In this document: piece by piece, positions 1 through 11,829 of the stretch | How positions within the stretch are numbered: position 1 is the stretch's first letter | Layout: each line of letters starts with the position of its first letter | Assembly (NCBI RefSeq): GCF_037893015.1 | Contig: NC_133665.1 | Location: forward strand, 197,010,714-197,074,713 | Origin: Macrotis lagotis | Taxonomy: Eukaryota; Chordata; Mammalia; Peramelemorphia; Peramelidae | Reading direction: 5' to 3' | DNA length: 64,000 bases | Position numbers and translations under genes: made by a program | Notes under the pieces: generated by a model | Seen by the model: the letters and a program-made list of their open reading frames with translations, nothing else | Database searches by the model: none | What the model was told of the DNA's origin: nothing

Positions 1-172
1 CACATGCCCATGTGATCATCTTCCATACATGTCTCTTTTGAATCAGCATTGGTCAGAGATAAACCCTTATCTTTAGCCTTCTTGTGCTTGTTTATCCTCA
101 TCATGATCATTTCAGTTATCAGTTGCTCAATAAAAATTTATTAGCACCTATGCTATGCAGGCATTGTGCTAA

Positions 173-361
173 TGGGTGGGGAACCTTTTTTCTCCCAAGG
201 GCCACTTGGATAATTTTAACATCATTCATGTACTATATTTGTTCAAATATTTAATTAATTTATCCCTAAAAAGCTACTAGATTTATTAAATCTCCAATCC
301 TACCAGTGGTTGCCTTGATAACATCAGACTAGTACAACTGCAGACCGGAGGTTCCCCACCC
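173..361. mobile_element. Short non-autonomous DNA transposon (hAT-like) with terminal inverted repeats
   Basis: GGGTGGGGAACC at 173-184 is matched in inverse by GGTTCCCCACCC at 349-360, giving ~12-bp terminal inverted repeats around a 189-bp AT-rich element without coding capacity. The 8-bp flanks (GTGCTAAT and CTCTAAAA) are only partly alike, so a target duplication is uncertain. Size and ends fit a hAT-type MITE. Confidence 0.6.
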
Positions 362-659
362 CTCTAAAAGCATTTTAAGACTTCTCAAGATTCTTCCCAT
401 TTCTCTTTTATGGGCATTCCCCCCTCCCCATGGACTACTGGATCCAACAAATCCTTTCTCATGGTGTCTTGAAATCTCTTCTGAGTTTAGAGGCATACAC
501 CCTCACTTGGGCAGACCCATTTAGTTTGCCTCTTCTCTAACAGAAATTCCAAGATGGAGCAGTTATCATTCCTAAGATTTCTATCATGTCTAACTCATCA
601 ACTGGTTCTTCTTTGATAGACAGGCACAGTGAAGCAATTCTACCATGACCTTCACTTTT

Positions 660-1080
660 TGAAGAGTAATATTATTATTTTTAATTATTTTTTCAATTCA
701 AGGAACAAGAATTTCCATAACACAGTATAATAAAAAAGATGACTGCACATGTAACCACAAATATATAGCTATATATATATTTTTTCCTTTTTCTTCCTTC
801 CCTACCTTAGAGATGACTTCTGTTAGACACAAAAGGCATATATATATATATATGCACGAAAATTATTCTATACATACTCCTTTTTATCATTTCTTTATCT
901 GGATACAAATAGTGTCTTTTTCATATGTCCTTTATTTTTAATTTGCGTATTTATAATAAACAAAATAGCTTAGTCATCCAAAGTTCTTAAAATTATAGTG
1001 TTGTTATTGTATTTGAGTATTCTCTTGATTTTGTTCACTTTTCATCATTTTGTCATTATAATTATTCGTAATATTATTTT
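660..1080 (-). mobile_element. L1 3'-UTR-like fragment with TA-rich runs
   Basis: AT-rich sequence resembling the antisense 3' region of marsupial L1 elements, with (TA)n runs at about 763-782 and 838-853. Identified from memory of the consensus; moderate certainty. Confidence 0.45.
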
Positions 1081-1334
1081 TATTGCCAAGTCACCAATTT
1101 CCAAGCTTCTTTGTTTTTGACAGGAGATTTCTAGATAGGTGAAATCTCTATTCATTAGAACATCATGTTTCCTTGCAAATAGATGAATGTTGAAAACTGG
1201 CTTTGCATGTATTTGGAAAAATAAAATGAAATTTAAAAGAAACACCTGAGAAAAAACCCATCATGTTTCCATATCTCATTGGTGGTATTCCTTCCAAACT
1301 CTTTATTCAATACCTCCTTCTGATGAGACAAACT

Positions 1335-1500
1335 ATAGCAATGGTGTCAAACTCAAATTGAAATGGAGGCCACTAAAACTTATATAAGAATCTCTGCAAG
1401 CTTCTTGTTGACTCAGAAAACAATATATTAACATTATTTGTGCTTTATTGTATTTTTATTTGTTTTAAAATATTTCCCAATTAAATTTTAATATGGTTCA
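1335..1500. mobile_element. hAT-type DNA transposon fragment
   Basis: GTGTCAAACTCAAATTGAAA at 1347-1366 through TTTCCCAATTAAATTTTAAT resembles the end of a mammalian hAT (Charlie-like) element. It is a single end, with no opposite inverted repeat seen nearby. Confidence 0.4.
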
Positions 1501-4500
1501 GGTCACATCTCTGATCTATAGCTCATGTCCATATTGTGGTTCTGCCTCAATCAATTTCCATCTCATTGCTTTCCACCATATCCCTTTTTTTTTTGGAGAT
1601 TTCTTAATTTTCTTACATGATTATATCTCCTTAATAGACAATGCTGCTCCACAACTCCAGCCCACCCTTTCATTTATTTCACTTCATTTGATTAAGACAT
1701 GCCATCTAGAACCACATTCATATTATTAATTTTATTCCCCAAGGTATTACTACCTATGATTTTTCTCCTGGGTGTTAACCATAATTACTGCTTTGGTTCA
1801 TGGGCATCTCTCTCCTGAAGCTGCTCTTGCTACCAGGTTTCTCTTCCAGGGTTGCATCTGCTTTGATTTCTAGGAAAACTTGGCAGATTTCTCTGGGAGT
1901 CTTCTCCCTTCTATTCATCTTCCATTTAAAACCTTGCAAATCCTAACACTTCATACAGGTCTATTTCCTCTGGCTCTGGTTAAGGACATTCCATTCCTGT
2001 GTTCCAGATTTCCAAACTCATTCTCTGACATTATCGTCTTAGTCAGCAGCTCACTTCTCAAATCTATCTTTTCTTCTATGTTCCTTTCTTCAACCCTCAA
2101 CCCCAAGGATATCCTGAGTATGTATTAATAAAGTTTTTCAAATTCCTTCTCTCTTTGTCCCTCTGAAATCATTGTTATTCATGGTCATTAGGTCTGATTC
2201 TCAGGATGTCAGTCCTCAACTTTAGATGAAGTTTCTACAAAAGCAGCAAATGACCTAAGAAGTAGGAATATGACCACAAAAGACTAAAAATATAGGGTTA
2301 AATCCTCAAATGACTTCCCAGGAAAGTTACACATTTTTAAGAACAAAAACAACATCTTAAAAGAGATGTTTAAAAACCAAGATTACTTCAAATGATTCAG
2401 GGAGAATAATTCCAAACCCAGAGAAACTTTGGAGATATATAATCAAGAACATGAGGGAGTGAGAGAGGGTAAGGCTCAAAAGAACAAAGCAAAGCTGTTT
2501 AGGAGGAACACAGATATTGGTGAGAGAGTGCTTTTATCAGTTGTGTCTTTACAACTGGAATGAACTGGGTGCTGTCTCAATGCAATCACCATAAGAGGAT
2601 TGCAAGGAGCAGTAATCACTGAGGGGACAATAGAGGAGACACACATATACATACACATAGAACTCCAAATCCATTGTGGAAAGAGATGTGGCAATCCATG
2701 GAAGAAATATGAGACCTTGACTCCTTTTGTTCTCACTTCTGGGGTCCATTGGAAAGAAAGAGTGACCAATCTGTGCAAAGATGTCTTTGGATACATCCTC
2801 TCTAAGTGATGGGAACAGGAAATAATCCTCCAAGAGGAGTTCAATTGAGGTGCACTGGTGTGTGACTGAAACTTAAATTATCACTGTAAGAAGTGACAAA
2901 TGTAGGAACATGGAGACAGCAAAGGGGGCTTGCAGGATACAATACCCAGTGAGGATGAATGATTTTATTTGTGCACAAAGACCTGTTCTCAGTGCTGGAG
3001 CCATAAGGAGGAAGATGAAGGAGTTTTTGCTTCTGAGAAACTCACAGGCTAGAGGAGGGAGAGAAGGTTTCAGCTGCAGATCAGAGGAAAGCTTAACATT
3101 TGGTTATTAAAATAATAATAAAATAATACTTTCTTGCATAGTTGAGCTTAAACGCAGTTTCAGATGGAGTGGTGCTAGGTTAGTTCCAACTGTCCTGGAT
3201 TACAAAGCACTTGGCTCCTAGGGTCCATCTGAGAGGAGAGGAACTTCCCTTTCTTCATTCCCCACCCAGGTGAACTTGTTTGGAGACTTCTTTTGCATGT
3301 TGTCTTTCCCATGTAAGCATCCCCAGCCATGTGGGAACCTGCAGCTAGATCAGAAGCTTCTTAAAGGCCCTGCCTTTTTGTATTTGTATTCCCAACACTT
3401 AGCCCAGTGTCTGGTCTATAACAGATGGTTAATCAGTGCATAGGAATTAATGGCATGTGTGTGTCTCATTCATTTATTTTAAATGTATTTTTTAAAACGC
3501 ACGTCTACTGAAAATGCTAGAGTATTTGCTATCAACAGGGAAAATTGTTCTTCATTTAAATCAATTTAAAAAATGCCTCCCATACAGTAACATCAAGACA
3601 CATTGACATAAAAAGGTCACTTTCAAGAGATTTTTCAGCTCATATGTTTTTTCCATCATTTTCTCTCTTCCTTAGAACTGAAGATGACCTCTGTCAAGAG
3701 AGGAAACTGAACCAAAACATCTTATTAATTACTTGATTTGCATGGATGACATGGTTGGTTTAAACTTAGTTTCTGCCTTACTATTTTCCAATTTTTCCCA
3801 CTATCTTTTCTTATTAACCTTTTGATATCGATTCTCCCCAGGCCTAGACCCTTCCTTCTCCTCTTTTTGTTCTACATTAGAAGAGACAGCCCTTTCCAGT
3901 TCCATGCAACCATCCTTGATGGTCAATACGAATTAGAACCTTCCTAGGAGATCACCTTACAGCTTCCTGTGGGCAGGTCCTGGATTTATCAGCCACCTTA
4001 TTTGTATTGGGAAATGTGGCAAAGTAAATAGAAAAGACCTCTGAGACAGGAAGATCCTCCTGACAGTGTGACTCTGAAGCAAATCTCTCAGTGCTCTAGG
4101 CCAGAGGTACCAAAGGAGTCCCTCAAAATCCTCAATGGGCTAGAATCAGACTAAGATGTGATTGGAAATATATCTGGATGTCCCCTTAGGGGAATAGTGC
4201 TTACTTCTATACATCAGAGTCAGTTTCTTATGGATTTTTGATGCTAGAGTGTTGTCTGCAATGTTTACAGCAAACATTTTCCTAAAATGTATTTCTCCCT
4301 ACATTGGACCTATTGATGCTTGAGAGAACTCTGACTTCGGACCATTTGACCTATCCCTTGTATTTCATGTACTTTTTCTGTTAGTTGGTTGAGAATTAAT
4401 TTCCCCCTTTCCCTCCACTCAGAGAGATGTAGCACCTTATTTCCTTCTAATTTTTTCTCTATTAAGATAAGTGGTCCACAAGGGATAAATGATAGTCAGC

Positions 4501-4797
4501 AGCTGCATTTTCAGAAAATTGTGTGGTTTTGAAAAGATTAATAGTCTCTAGGTAACACAGGCACCTGGGGATGTCGTGGCTGCTGCAGGGGCTCAAGGAT
4601 TGATATGTAAAGAAGACAGGGAAAGAATTTGTGGGATGTCCAGGCCAATTGTAGGATTTCCAAGAGCACTGTCCCAGACTGAGAGCCAGGGTTCTCTAGG
4701 CAGAGAGTCATGGGAGGGTCTCCCAGCCAATGAGGAGGATCATACTTGACAGGGTAGAGTTTTCATTTTGTTCACACTCATAAATGCTAGTCCAGAG
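1501..4797. other. Intergenic, no gene seen
   Basis: AT-rich DNA with only short chance reading frames. An L2 3' end lies at 3,335-3,455. The stretch 2,990-3,060 (GAGAAACTCACAGGCTAGAG) looks like a MIR/L3-type remnant. The rest is not recognised. Confidence 0.5.
3335..3455 (+). mobile_element. L2-type 3' end
   Basis: AGAAGCTTCTTAAAGGCCCT, TGTATTCCCAACACTTAGCC and CAGATGGTTAATCAG: the widespread L2 3' end text. Confidence 0.55.
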
Positions 4798-4990
4798 ACA
4801 GTATGACTGTTGAGTAGAATATGGGATTTGGAGGTTAGAAGCACTAAGTTCAAATCCTGCCCCAAATAGTTATCAGCCTGGTTCCCTGGTCCAGTCCCTT
4901 AACTTGTCTGAGCTTCAGTTTTCTCAGCTGTAAGAAGATAATAACATCTACCTCATAAGGCTCTTGTGAGGGTCAAGGGTATAGAATTTA
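4798..4990 (+). mobile_element. MIR SINE
   Basis: AAGTTCAAATCCTGCCCCAA, CTTAACTTGTCTGAGCTTCA, GTTTTCTCAGCTGTAAG and TACCTCATAAGGCTCTTGTG are classic MIR head and core. Confidence 0.75.
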
Positions 4991-5289
4991 GCCACTAGCA
5001 CCAAATTAAGTGGATGAATCCATGATTTCTCATTCCCATTTTCTAGATAAATGTGCTGGACCTCTTGTCAGGGATGACTGCAGTACAGTCGCAGTATGCA
5101 CTCACATGATTGCAAACTCTTCAACATTAGCCAAGCCCCTGCTGGAAACATGTACAATGAGGATTGTCTTCTCTTGTTACAAAAAGTTGTCTATAAAAGC
5201 AATGGGCAATTTGAAATTGTTGCCTGGTCATATTCAATACACTTTGGCCATAGGTGCTATGGTAAAACTCCTTTGAGTTTATTCTTCCA

Positions 5290-5640
5290 AAAGAGGATCC
5301 TGGGAAGATAGCAGAGTAGGTCAGAAAATTCCAAGTTCTCTAGGTTTATTCTATCAACAAATCAAAGAAACACCAAAGGGTGAAAGTAGAATGGCAAAAA
5401 TAAGCAAAAGTTGCACTGAATGTTGTTCCTTCTGGGACAATAGGAGAAGATCTAAGGAAAGAACCTGAACACCTCCAGACCAGGTAAGAGGTGAGCCCAA
5501 GGAACAGCCAAGTGGGGAGGGAGTCTCCTTTCAGCCACAGGAATTCTCACCTCCTGAATAATGTGGAGAGTTGGGCATCTGAGTGAGGGCATCATAACCT
5601 CTGCTGATAAAGGATGCTGCCAGACCCAACTGTGCAAATG
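5290..5640 (+). mobile_element. Possible L1 5' end fragment
   Basis: CTGGGAAGATAGCAGAGTAG resembles the usual L1 5' start (AAGATGGCGGAGTAGG), followed by purine-rich 5' UTR-like sequence. Weak; no ORF1 follows that I can read. Confidence 0.3.
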
Positions 5641-6689
5641 AGGCATGACCCTGGTCAAGAAGGAATGGAAAGAGGTTTAGAAAACTGAAAAATAGCTCCT
5701 GAGGAAATAGTTGCAATGTGAGTCTGCCATCCCTATCCCCACCTGTTTAGATAGGGAATAGTCACAAAATAGATCAGAGGAGGTTGGGACCTAGGGGTGC
5801 CTTTTGGGAAGGCTAAAGCAGAACACTTATCACTTATGAAAGCTGTTGGGGGACACCACAGAAAGGGACCTTAGAAAAATGGGAAGGGGGAGGTTAATGA
5901 AAATCTTAGAACACATCTGTTTACCCTCAGGGCACAGAAGGTAATTTTTTTTGAGACTTTTCTGTACTATGGAGGGTATTCTCCATTCTCTCCATTTCCT
6001 TAACCATGTTGGACTCAAGGTCACAGTCATTAGGGCAGGAAAGGCTTAACACAGTACATAGTGTGTAGATGCCACCCATGAGCTATGAATACTGTCTTAG
6101 TCACTTCTGGGGACAGCCCCTGTGGCATAGGCATTGGAAAATACCTGGAGCCAGGTGCTAAATCACTCCTCAGAAACTACCCTTGTGCTGCTCCCCCCAA
6201 CCTTAGCTCCCCATGATCTGGCCATGTGACTGGAACAATATGGCCCCAGCTCCATGTGGATAGATCTATGTTGATCTAACTTTTCCTCTTCTCTTGGACT
6301 CCCTGACATTTTTTTCTCCCTTCTCTCCTTTGAGTTTCTCCTTTTTTCCCTTTTTAACTTGACTACTTCTTTCCGAGCTTGTGACTGCCAATATGGCTTC
6401 AGGTGGGTCTAAGCCCATCTCCTGGCTATTTCCTTTCCTTTCCTCTTTCTTTTTTAAAATGCTTTTGTGAACTTTGAGTAACCTGTAGACCTTTGTGCAA
6501 CCCATGAACTAAGCTTTTCTTAACTCTGAGGTCAGATGGTTTGTCATGAGTTTTTCACTTAGAATGAACCCAATCATCCACCTTTTGCTTGTGGGAGGGA
6601 AGGGAGTGGGTAGTTTGAAATCATAGCCCTGTCACAACCAATACACTTTTACCTTGGTTACTATAATAGACTCCTTTAAATTTTCCCTG

Positions 6690-6800
6690 GCTGCAATAAG
6701 AGACCTTGGCCTTTTTAAGATAAGGTCTTTCCCAGGTCTCAGTTTGTCTGAGGCAATACTCATTCAGTGATTAATGTTAGGTAAGAAATGAGGCAAAGAA
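6690..6800 (-). mobile_element. MAR-type SINE fragment
   Basis: Contains AGAGACCTTGGCCTTTTTAA and GGTCTCAGTTTGTCTGAGGC, the same phrase as at 7,420-7,490 in this window. Only this part is present. Confidence 0.45.
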
Positions 6801-7096
6801 TGTCAAAAAACAATCAATCTGGGAGAAAACTCTCAAGGTTTCCAACTAAAACAAACAATTGCCATTTATGTTCACTAAGTCTTCAGAGCCCAAACAATGA
6901 CCAAAGGAGGCTGGGGCTGGGACCTACTGTTGGTTAATCAATAGGAGTCAGAGTGAGTTGGGTTTAAGGCAAGGTCTTTAAAAAATAAATCTAGCCCATA
7001 AACCCCAAGATCTCTTGCAAGGTTTCAGCAATCGTAATTTATATTCATTTGAGCAGAGTTCCCACAGGGAAGAGTATGATTCCCTATGTAGACAGA

Positions 7097-7178
7097 AGGA
7101 GAGCAGGGAGAGAGAGAGAAGGGAGAAAGAGGGGGAAAAGGGAAGGAAGGAAGGGAGGGAGGGAGGGAGGGAGGAAGG
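7097..7178. repeat. Purine-rich GA/GGAA simple repeat
   Basis: GAGAGAGAGA and GGAAGGAAGGGAGGGAGGGA runs; over 80 bases nearly free of pyrimidines on the plus strand. Confidence 0.85.
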
Positions 7179-7239
7179 AGCAAGGTGCAGAAGAACTGAC
7201 TGGTTGGGTCCCCAGTGGAGAAAATTCTAATACACATTG

Positions 7240-7490
7240 TTGTCTGTCCTTTATTCTAGAAAAGGACCATGACATTAGAAAGGTGATATCTTAAATTGTA
7301 AGTGAATTGAATTTAAGCAAAGAGGTGTGCCTCACTTTCTCCTCTGGAGCCATCTGGGTTCAGGGCCAGACATAGATCAGGTTGATGGGAGATGGCCCTG
7401 AATGCTATGATGATCTTGGTCTTTTTAACCCAAGGTTTTTCTTAGGTCTCAGTTTGTCTGAGACAACACCCATTCGGTGATTAATGGTAC
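7240..7490 (-). mobile_element. MAR/RTE-tailed SINE, partial
   Basis: Antisense tail and middle (TTTCTCCTCTGGAGCCATCT), followed by the marsupial SINE phrase GGTCTCAGTTTGTCTGAGAC. The tRNA-like head is not recognisable. Confidence 0.55.
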
Positions 7491-7569
7491 TATGAACTAG
7501 GATTCTTCACAATATATCATTTTAACCATCCACAATGTAAAACCAAGTAGATGAATAACACATCTGCTG

Positions 7570-7685
7570 GCTTTCTAACAGCTAGATGGACAGAGAGACC
7601 TACTCAAGGTAACAAAGCTAATAAATGTCGGAGCTGGAAATTCCAACCCAACCCCTCTGACTACAAATTCATCATTCTTTCATGA
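7570..7685 (-). mobile_element. MIR-like fragment
   Basis: CTACTCAAGGTAACAAAGCT and GAGCTGGAAATTCCAACCC resemble the antisense MIR tRNA-related half. Confidence 0.45.
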
Positions 7686-8254
7686 CAAGATATTGCTTCC
7701 TTGGAAAGACAGGATTTGGCCTGGGGGTGGAATAGGAGTAGTAAAAGTGGTTCGCTGCTGCATAGACAGAAAGACACGGTCAGCCATGCTGCACACTGGC
7801 CTGGCATGGAGGCTTGGGAAGGGGATTTCCCAAGAATGATTGATAGGGATTCTCCTTCCTTCAGCAGGGGCCTTGATGGTACAAAGTATTCCATCAAGAG
7901 AATTGGACCAGGTTCAGTGGCTCTAATTTGGAGGGATGAAAGAAGGCCTCAATTACTTAGGTCCTTTAAATTCACAATGTCAACAAAGTGGACTGATGAC
8001 TGCCCAGTCCGAGAACCTGAAGAGGGCCATACACATAGGTTGGAGATGTGGCCAGGACAGGCTTTAGCAGCCCAGTGGAGGGGACAGCCTGGTAGCAACT
8101 GCAGCCTTCTGTGAGATCTTTAACCCCAACTTTTTTCTGTTTCTGCATCTTTGTGTCCCTTCTGGCTGGGATTGGGAAGTACTAGGTGGCACTTCCAAGT
8201 GGGGAGGGTCTGTGGGCAGGGCTGCTCCACACCATCCCAGCCGCTCTATTACAT

Positions 8255-8705
8255 TTTTAAAAAAAAAACTTATTTATTCATTTTCCTAATGATATGTAAA
8301 GATAATTTTCAACATTAAGTTTTTGTCCAGTTTTCTTCCTCCCACCATTCTTTCTTCCCACCCTAGGAGAGCAAGTAATTTAATACATGTACAATAATAT
8401 TATACATATTTCCATATCAGTTACACTGTGAAAAAGAATTAAAACAAAAAGGGAAAAAAATTTAAAAATTGTATTGAGATTCCATAATTATTTCTCTGGA
8501 TGTGGATGGCATTTAAGTCTTTTAGAAACTGTCTTTGATTATTGTATTGCAGAAATAGCTAAATCTATCATGATCGATCATTTCACAATGTTGCTGCTAA
8601 AGTGCACAATGTTATTCTCATTTCACTCAGTATTAGTTCGTGTAAGCCTTTTCAGGTTTTTCCTGAAATCTGCCTGTTCAACATTTTTATAGACTGTTCT
8701 ACCAT
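8255..8705 (-). mobile_element. L1 3' UTR fragment
   Basis: Begins with a T/A-rich run and follows the same order of landmarks as the 3' UTR of the 40.9 kb L1: TTACACTGTGAAAAAGAATT, a GATGTGGATGGCATTTAAGT stretch, a GATCATTTCACAATGTTG stretch, then CATTTCACTCAGTATTAGTT. The parallel between the two copies within this window supports the call. Confidence 0.65.
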
Positions 8706-8739
8706 CTTGCAAAAAGTCTGTCTTTAGCTCTTTGGGCAC

Positions 8740-9410
8740 TACACTGTACTTCCCATACCTTCTCTTGCTAATCATCTGTCTTGTCTTGCCTGCTCCTTTT
8801 GGCTTTTCTGGTTCATTGCCCACATTACAACCTGCAACTCTGGCTGTTCCTGCCTGGGTCCTCTTCTCTGTCAGGGAGGACCAGCACCTCTGGTGGGCTA
8901 CTGAGTTGCTTTTCCACCTTTGTATCCACCTTCACCTAGCTCTCACCTGTGGCTCCAAGAAATTGTATCATGGGCAACAGCCACACCCTGCAAAAACCAT
9001 TTTGGCAGATGGGCTAAACAGACTGTGGGTAACCAACAGGTTTCAAATCCATCAGTGACTTGGGGGGGGGTGTCTATCCCAAACCTGTGAAGGCCTCCAC
9101 CAGTGGAATGAGTGGATGAGAATAATTTGTCCCAATGTCCATGAAGATAGTGCAAGCAGATGCCATGGACTACTTAGAACTTGGTCAGACATTAAAAGTC
9201 CCAAGGTTTTCCACCATATCTGGAGCCATCATCATCAGCTCTTCTGAGCTTTGCCTTACCACTGGACTTCAATGACTTTGGAAGAGAGAATGAGACTGAT
9301 GACTTTGTGCCATTCTGCCTCCTTTCAATCCAGTTCACCCACAAGTGAAGATATCACCTGCGATGTCATTGGTCCTTTTTGAAAATAAAGGAACTCTTTG
9401 AAAACAACTA
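8740..9410 (+). mobile_element. RTE-like LINE/SINE 3' region
   Basis: Ends with GATGTCATTGGTCCTTTTTG and AAAATAAAGGAAC, close to the tail shared by the RTE-mobilised SINEs in this window. The upstream ~600 bp has no readable protein. Family uncertain. Confidence 0.4.
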
Positions 9411-9589
9411 TGATTTCTGAGCTAACAACTTCCCAACATAGAGATACAATCCATCTTCTCCTTCATGGTGCTTTCTTGTACTCCCAAGTCCTGTCCGTCC
9501 CCTTAGTAGTTCCCCTTCTTCTCAATCCCAAAGTCTTCTTCCTCCATTAACCTTGATTATCCCTCTTCTTAGGAGTTCATATCTCCTAT

Positions 9590-9725
9590 TCCTTCTGCCA
9601 AATCATGTTCTCCTTGAGAAGGGGACATTTCTGACCCTCACAGTGCTCCAAAGTCCTATGCTAATCAATAAATATTTTCTAGGCTCTGATTAGTTTCTTG
9701 AATGAATGTGCATACAAAGACTTGT
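9590..9725 (+). mobile_element. L2-like 3' end, weak
   Basis: CTCCTTGAGAAGGGGACATT and AATCAATAAATATTTTCTAG resemble the same L2 3' end, more diverged. Confidence 0.3.
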
Positions 9726-9834
9726 CCATTATCTTCACACCTTTGGGCCCTTGTGAAGGAATTACAATTTCTTTGAGCCCTGAAGGCTTGTTTGGACATG
9801 GGAAGGGTCTATGATTACTCCTCCATCACACCTG

Positions 9835-9897
9835 GGCACCAGGTGATGGTGATGATGATGATGATTATGATGATGTTTGTCCTTCATTCCTCAAGAA
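9835..9897 (-). repeat. (GAT)n-like run and short RTE tail remnant
   Basis: GATGGTGATGATGATGATGA followed by ATGTTTGTCCTTCATTCC, i.e. an antisense RTE/SINE tail with an expanded GAT repeat at its end. Confidence 0.5.
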
Positions 9898-10460
9898 GGC
9901 CAATAAAATTTCGTAGTCAACCAAGCAGGTTACACATTAGTACATAAAGGTGCCATAGATTATTTTATTATCCTCTTACCCATTCATGAGGTTTATTCTA
10001 TAGCAGAACTGAAAAAAAAATTAGCAGCAGGACTACTGTCTCCTATTCTGACTTGATATGTTATATAGACATATAAAACATTGGTATTTCTTCCTTTCTG
10101 AAATGTCATAAATATAAGAATTTATTTAAGTCAAGTCTCTTATATAGATGATCAGATCAACTTCCTGTCTTCTCAGGATAGTCTTTAATTGTTGACAGAA
10201 CTATGGAAACCAAATTTGTAGATGCAATTAGAGAGGACCAGTCTAATTCACACAGATGTAGCCTATCTTCAGATTTATAGTTGGAGAGATGGTCCTTGAG
10301 GAAAGCAGAGGCTAACATTCAGACTTACAAACCCCAATTAGAGACCAAGAAAGCAATTTTTGATAAGAAATATAAGATTAAAGAAATCTAACTTCAACAC
10401 AGTTTGGGAATTCACCAGATGCTTCTTTGCTTTGTCCCTTTCTATTGGTTTCTCTTGAAA
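9898..10460. repeat. Unnamed ~0.6 kb interspersed repeat, copy 1
   Basis: Shares a long series of ordered, diverged blocks with 16,490-17,345: ACCAAGCAGGTTACACATTA, AGCAGGACTACTGTCTCC, TTCTGACTTGATAT, CCTGTCTTCTCAGGAT, GATGCAATTAGAG and AATTTTTGATAAGAAATATA. No terminal repeats or protein were found, so its class (LTR, DNA element or other) is open. Confidence 0.6.
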
Positions 10461-10641
10461 TCCCTGGAAATGCCAATCTGTTTTAAAATTGCCTGTAACA
10501 GCTGCCTTGATTGGACAGGATGTTGCCTCTACAGCTCTAATTTCATGAACAATGGAGGCTCCACAAGGTCTACATTGACATGACTCAAAATTGAGTCTAA
10601 AGTCTCAGATTCCTTACTCTGCTCCAACCAGAGGCAATGTC

Positions 10642-10642
<1 letters not shown>

Positions 10643-10696
<54 letters not shown>
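10643..10696. repeat. (CT)n microsatellite
   Basis: About 27 uninterrupted CT units; the open frames of Ser-Leu or Arg-Glu repeats across it are not coding. Confidence 0.95.
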
Positions 10697-10698
<2 letters not shown>

Positions 10699-11174
10699 TA
10701 TGTGAATGACTGGCAGTCTACCCTGGGAGCCAGCTTGGGACAACATTTCCTCCCCATGAAAAGTTCCAAAGGACAGGAGCATTAGAATACAGGTGCTTTC
10801 ATCTCTCTGATCATATTTGGCAAAAGATTCAAAAATCCATAGATTTTCAGAGATAGTTAGAAAAGAATGTTTTGATGAGATTTATAAAAAATGTGTAGTG
10901 ACCTCAGAGCTTTCCAAACCAATGGACTTGTCAGTCACTTCAGAGAACACATCTGGTCCCTAGATGAGCAGAAAAGCTTGACCTTCCACTAGCATGAACA
11001 ATGCACATGTGTGCAAATGAGTACGGGGACTTGCACATATATGAATTGCTCAAGGGCACAAGATGAAAACACAGAATGCATACAAACAAGGACATGAACA
11101 GATGAGCAAAGGCACATATGCTAGGGAGTGTTTCAGGATGGATAATACTTATTCTTAGTAAGGAAGAACAACTG

Positions 11175-11390
11175 TAGCATAGGGCACCATAGTGCACAGA
11201 CTGCCAGTTCAAATCTGCTGCAGATACTTACTGGTTGTGTGACCCTGGGCTCTGTTTGTCTCAGTTTACACATCTGTAAAATGAACTGGAGGAGGAAAAG
11301 GCCAACCACTGCAATATCTCTGCTAAGAATACCTCAAATGGGGTCACAAAGAGTTGAATATGACTAAAACCGACTGAACAGCAATACTTC
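11175..11390 (+). mobile_element. MAR1-type SINE
   Basis: GCCAGTTCAAATCTGCTGCA (box B region), GTGTGACCCTGGGC, and a tail GGGGTCACAAAGAGTTGAAT then CTGAACAGCA. This tail type is that of RTE-mobilised MAR1 SINEs in marsupials. Confidence 0.65.
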
Positions 11391-11694
11391 CTACTAAGAG
11401 TTTGTGAATTTCCACATCAGAGTTCCAAATGAACTCCTTCAGACTTCTACATAATTTTCTTCTTTCCCTTGCTCCCTTTTTCTCCAGAGTAGTTAGAAAA
11501 ATACAAGTTTTAGGCAACAGAAGAGGCTGGTGCCATATTTCCTGTGGAGAGGATTCACAAGGCAGCACAGTGCAAAGTCTCATGGATCAGTGAAAGGCAA
11601 CTCCTCCTTGGCACCACTAACTGTCTGTGTAAGTGCTGGAATAAACTGTGGCTTTCCCTGACCACTTTTCTCCTCAATGTGTAGTTTCTTCAAC

Positions 11695-11795
11695 ATTGGA
11701 GAGAAAGCTCCAAGAAGTCCAGTATTGTCTTCACCCTTGTATTCGTACCACTGCCTAATAAGTGGTATTCATTCATTCATTCACTCTCTCACTCA
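11695..11795 (+). mobile_element. L2-like 3' end with (ATTC)n
   Basis: AAGAAGTCCAGTATTGTCTT, ACTGCCTAATAAGTGGTATT and a short ATTC repeat at 11,767-11,786, a common microsatellite at L2/MIR ends. Confidence 0.4.
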
Positions 11796-11829
11796 TTCAT
11801 CATAAGTCCACTGACATCATCACCTGCTA

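Noticed and set aside
5010-5311. Two overlapping frames of 88 and 71 codons near 5.0-5.3 kb
   Set aside because: I looked for a processed pseudogene or known domain and recognised none; composition is like the surrounding intergenic DNA.
10591-10785. Ser-Leu and Arg-Glu repeat frames over the CT microsatellites (also at 24,440-24,733 and 35,420-35,794)
   Set aside because: Plain translations of CT/CA simple repeats.
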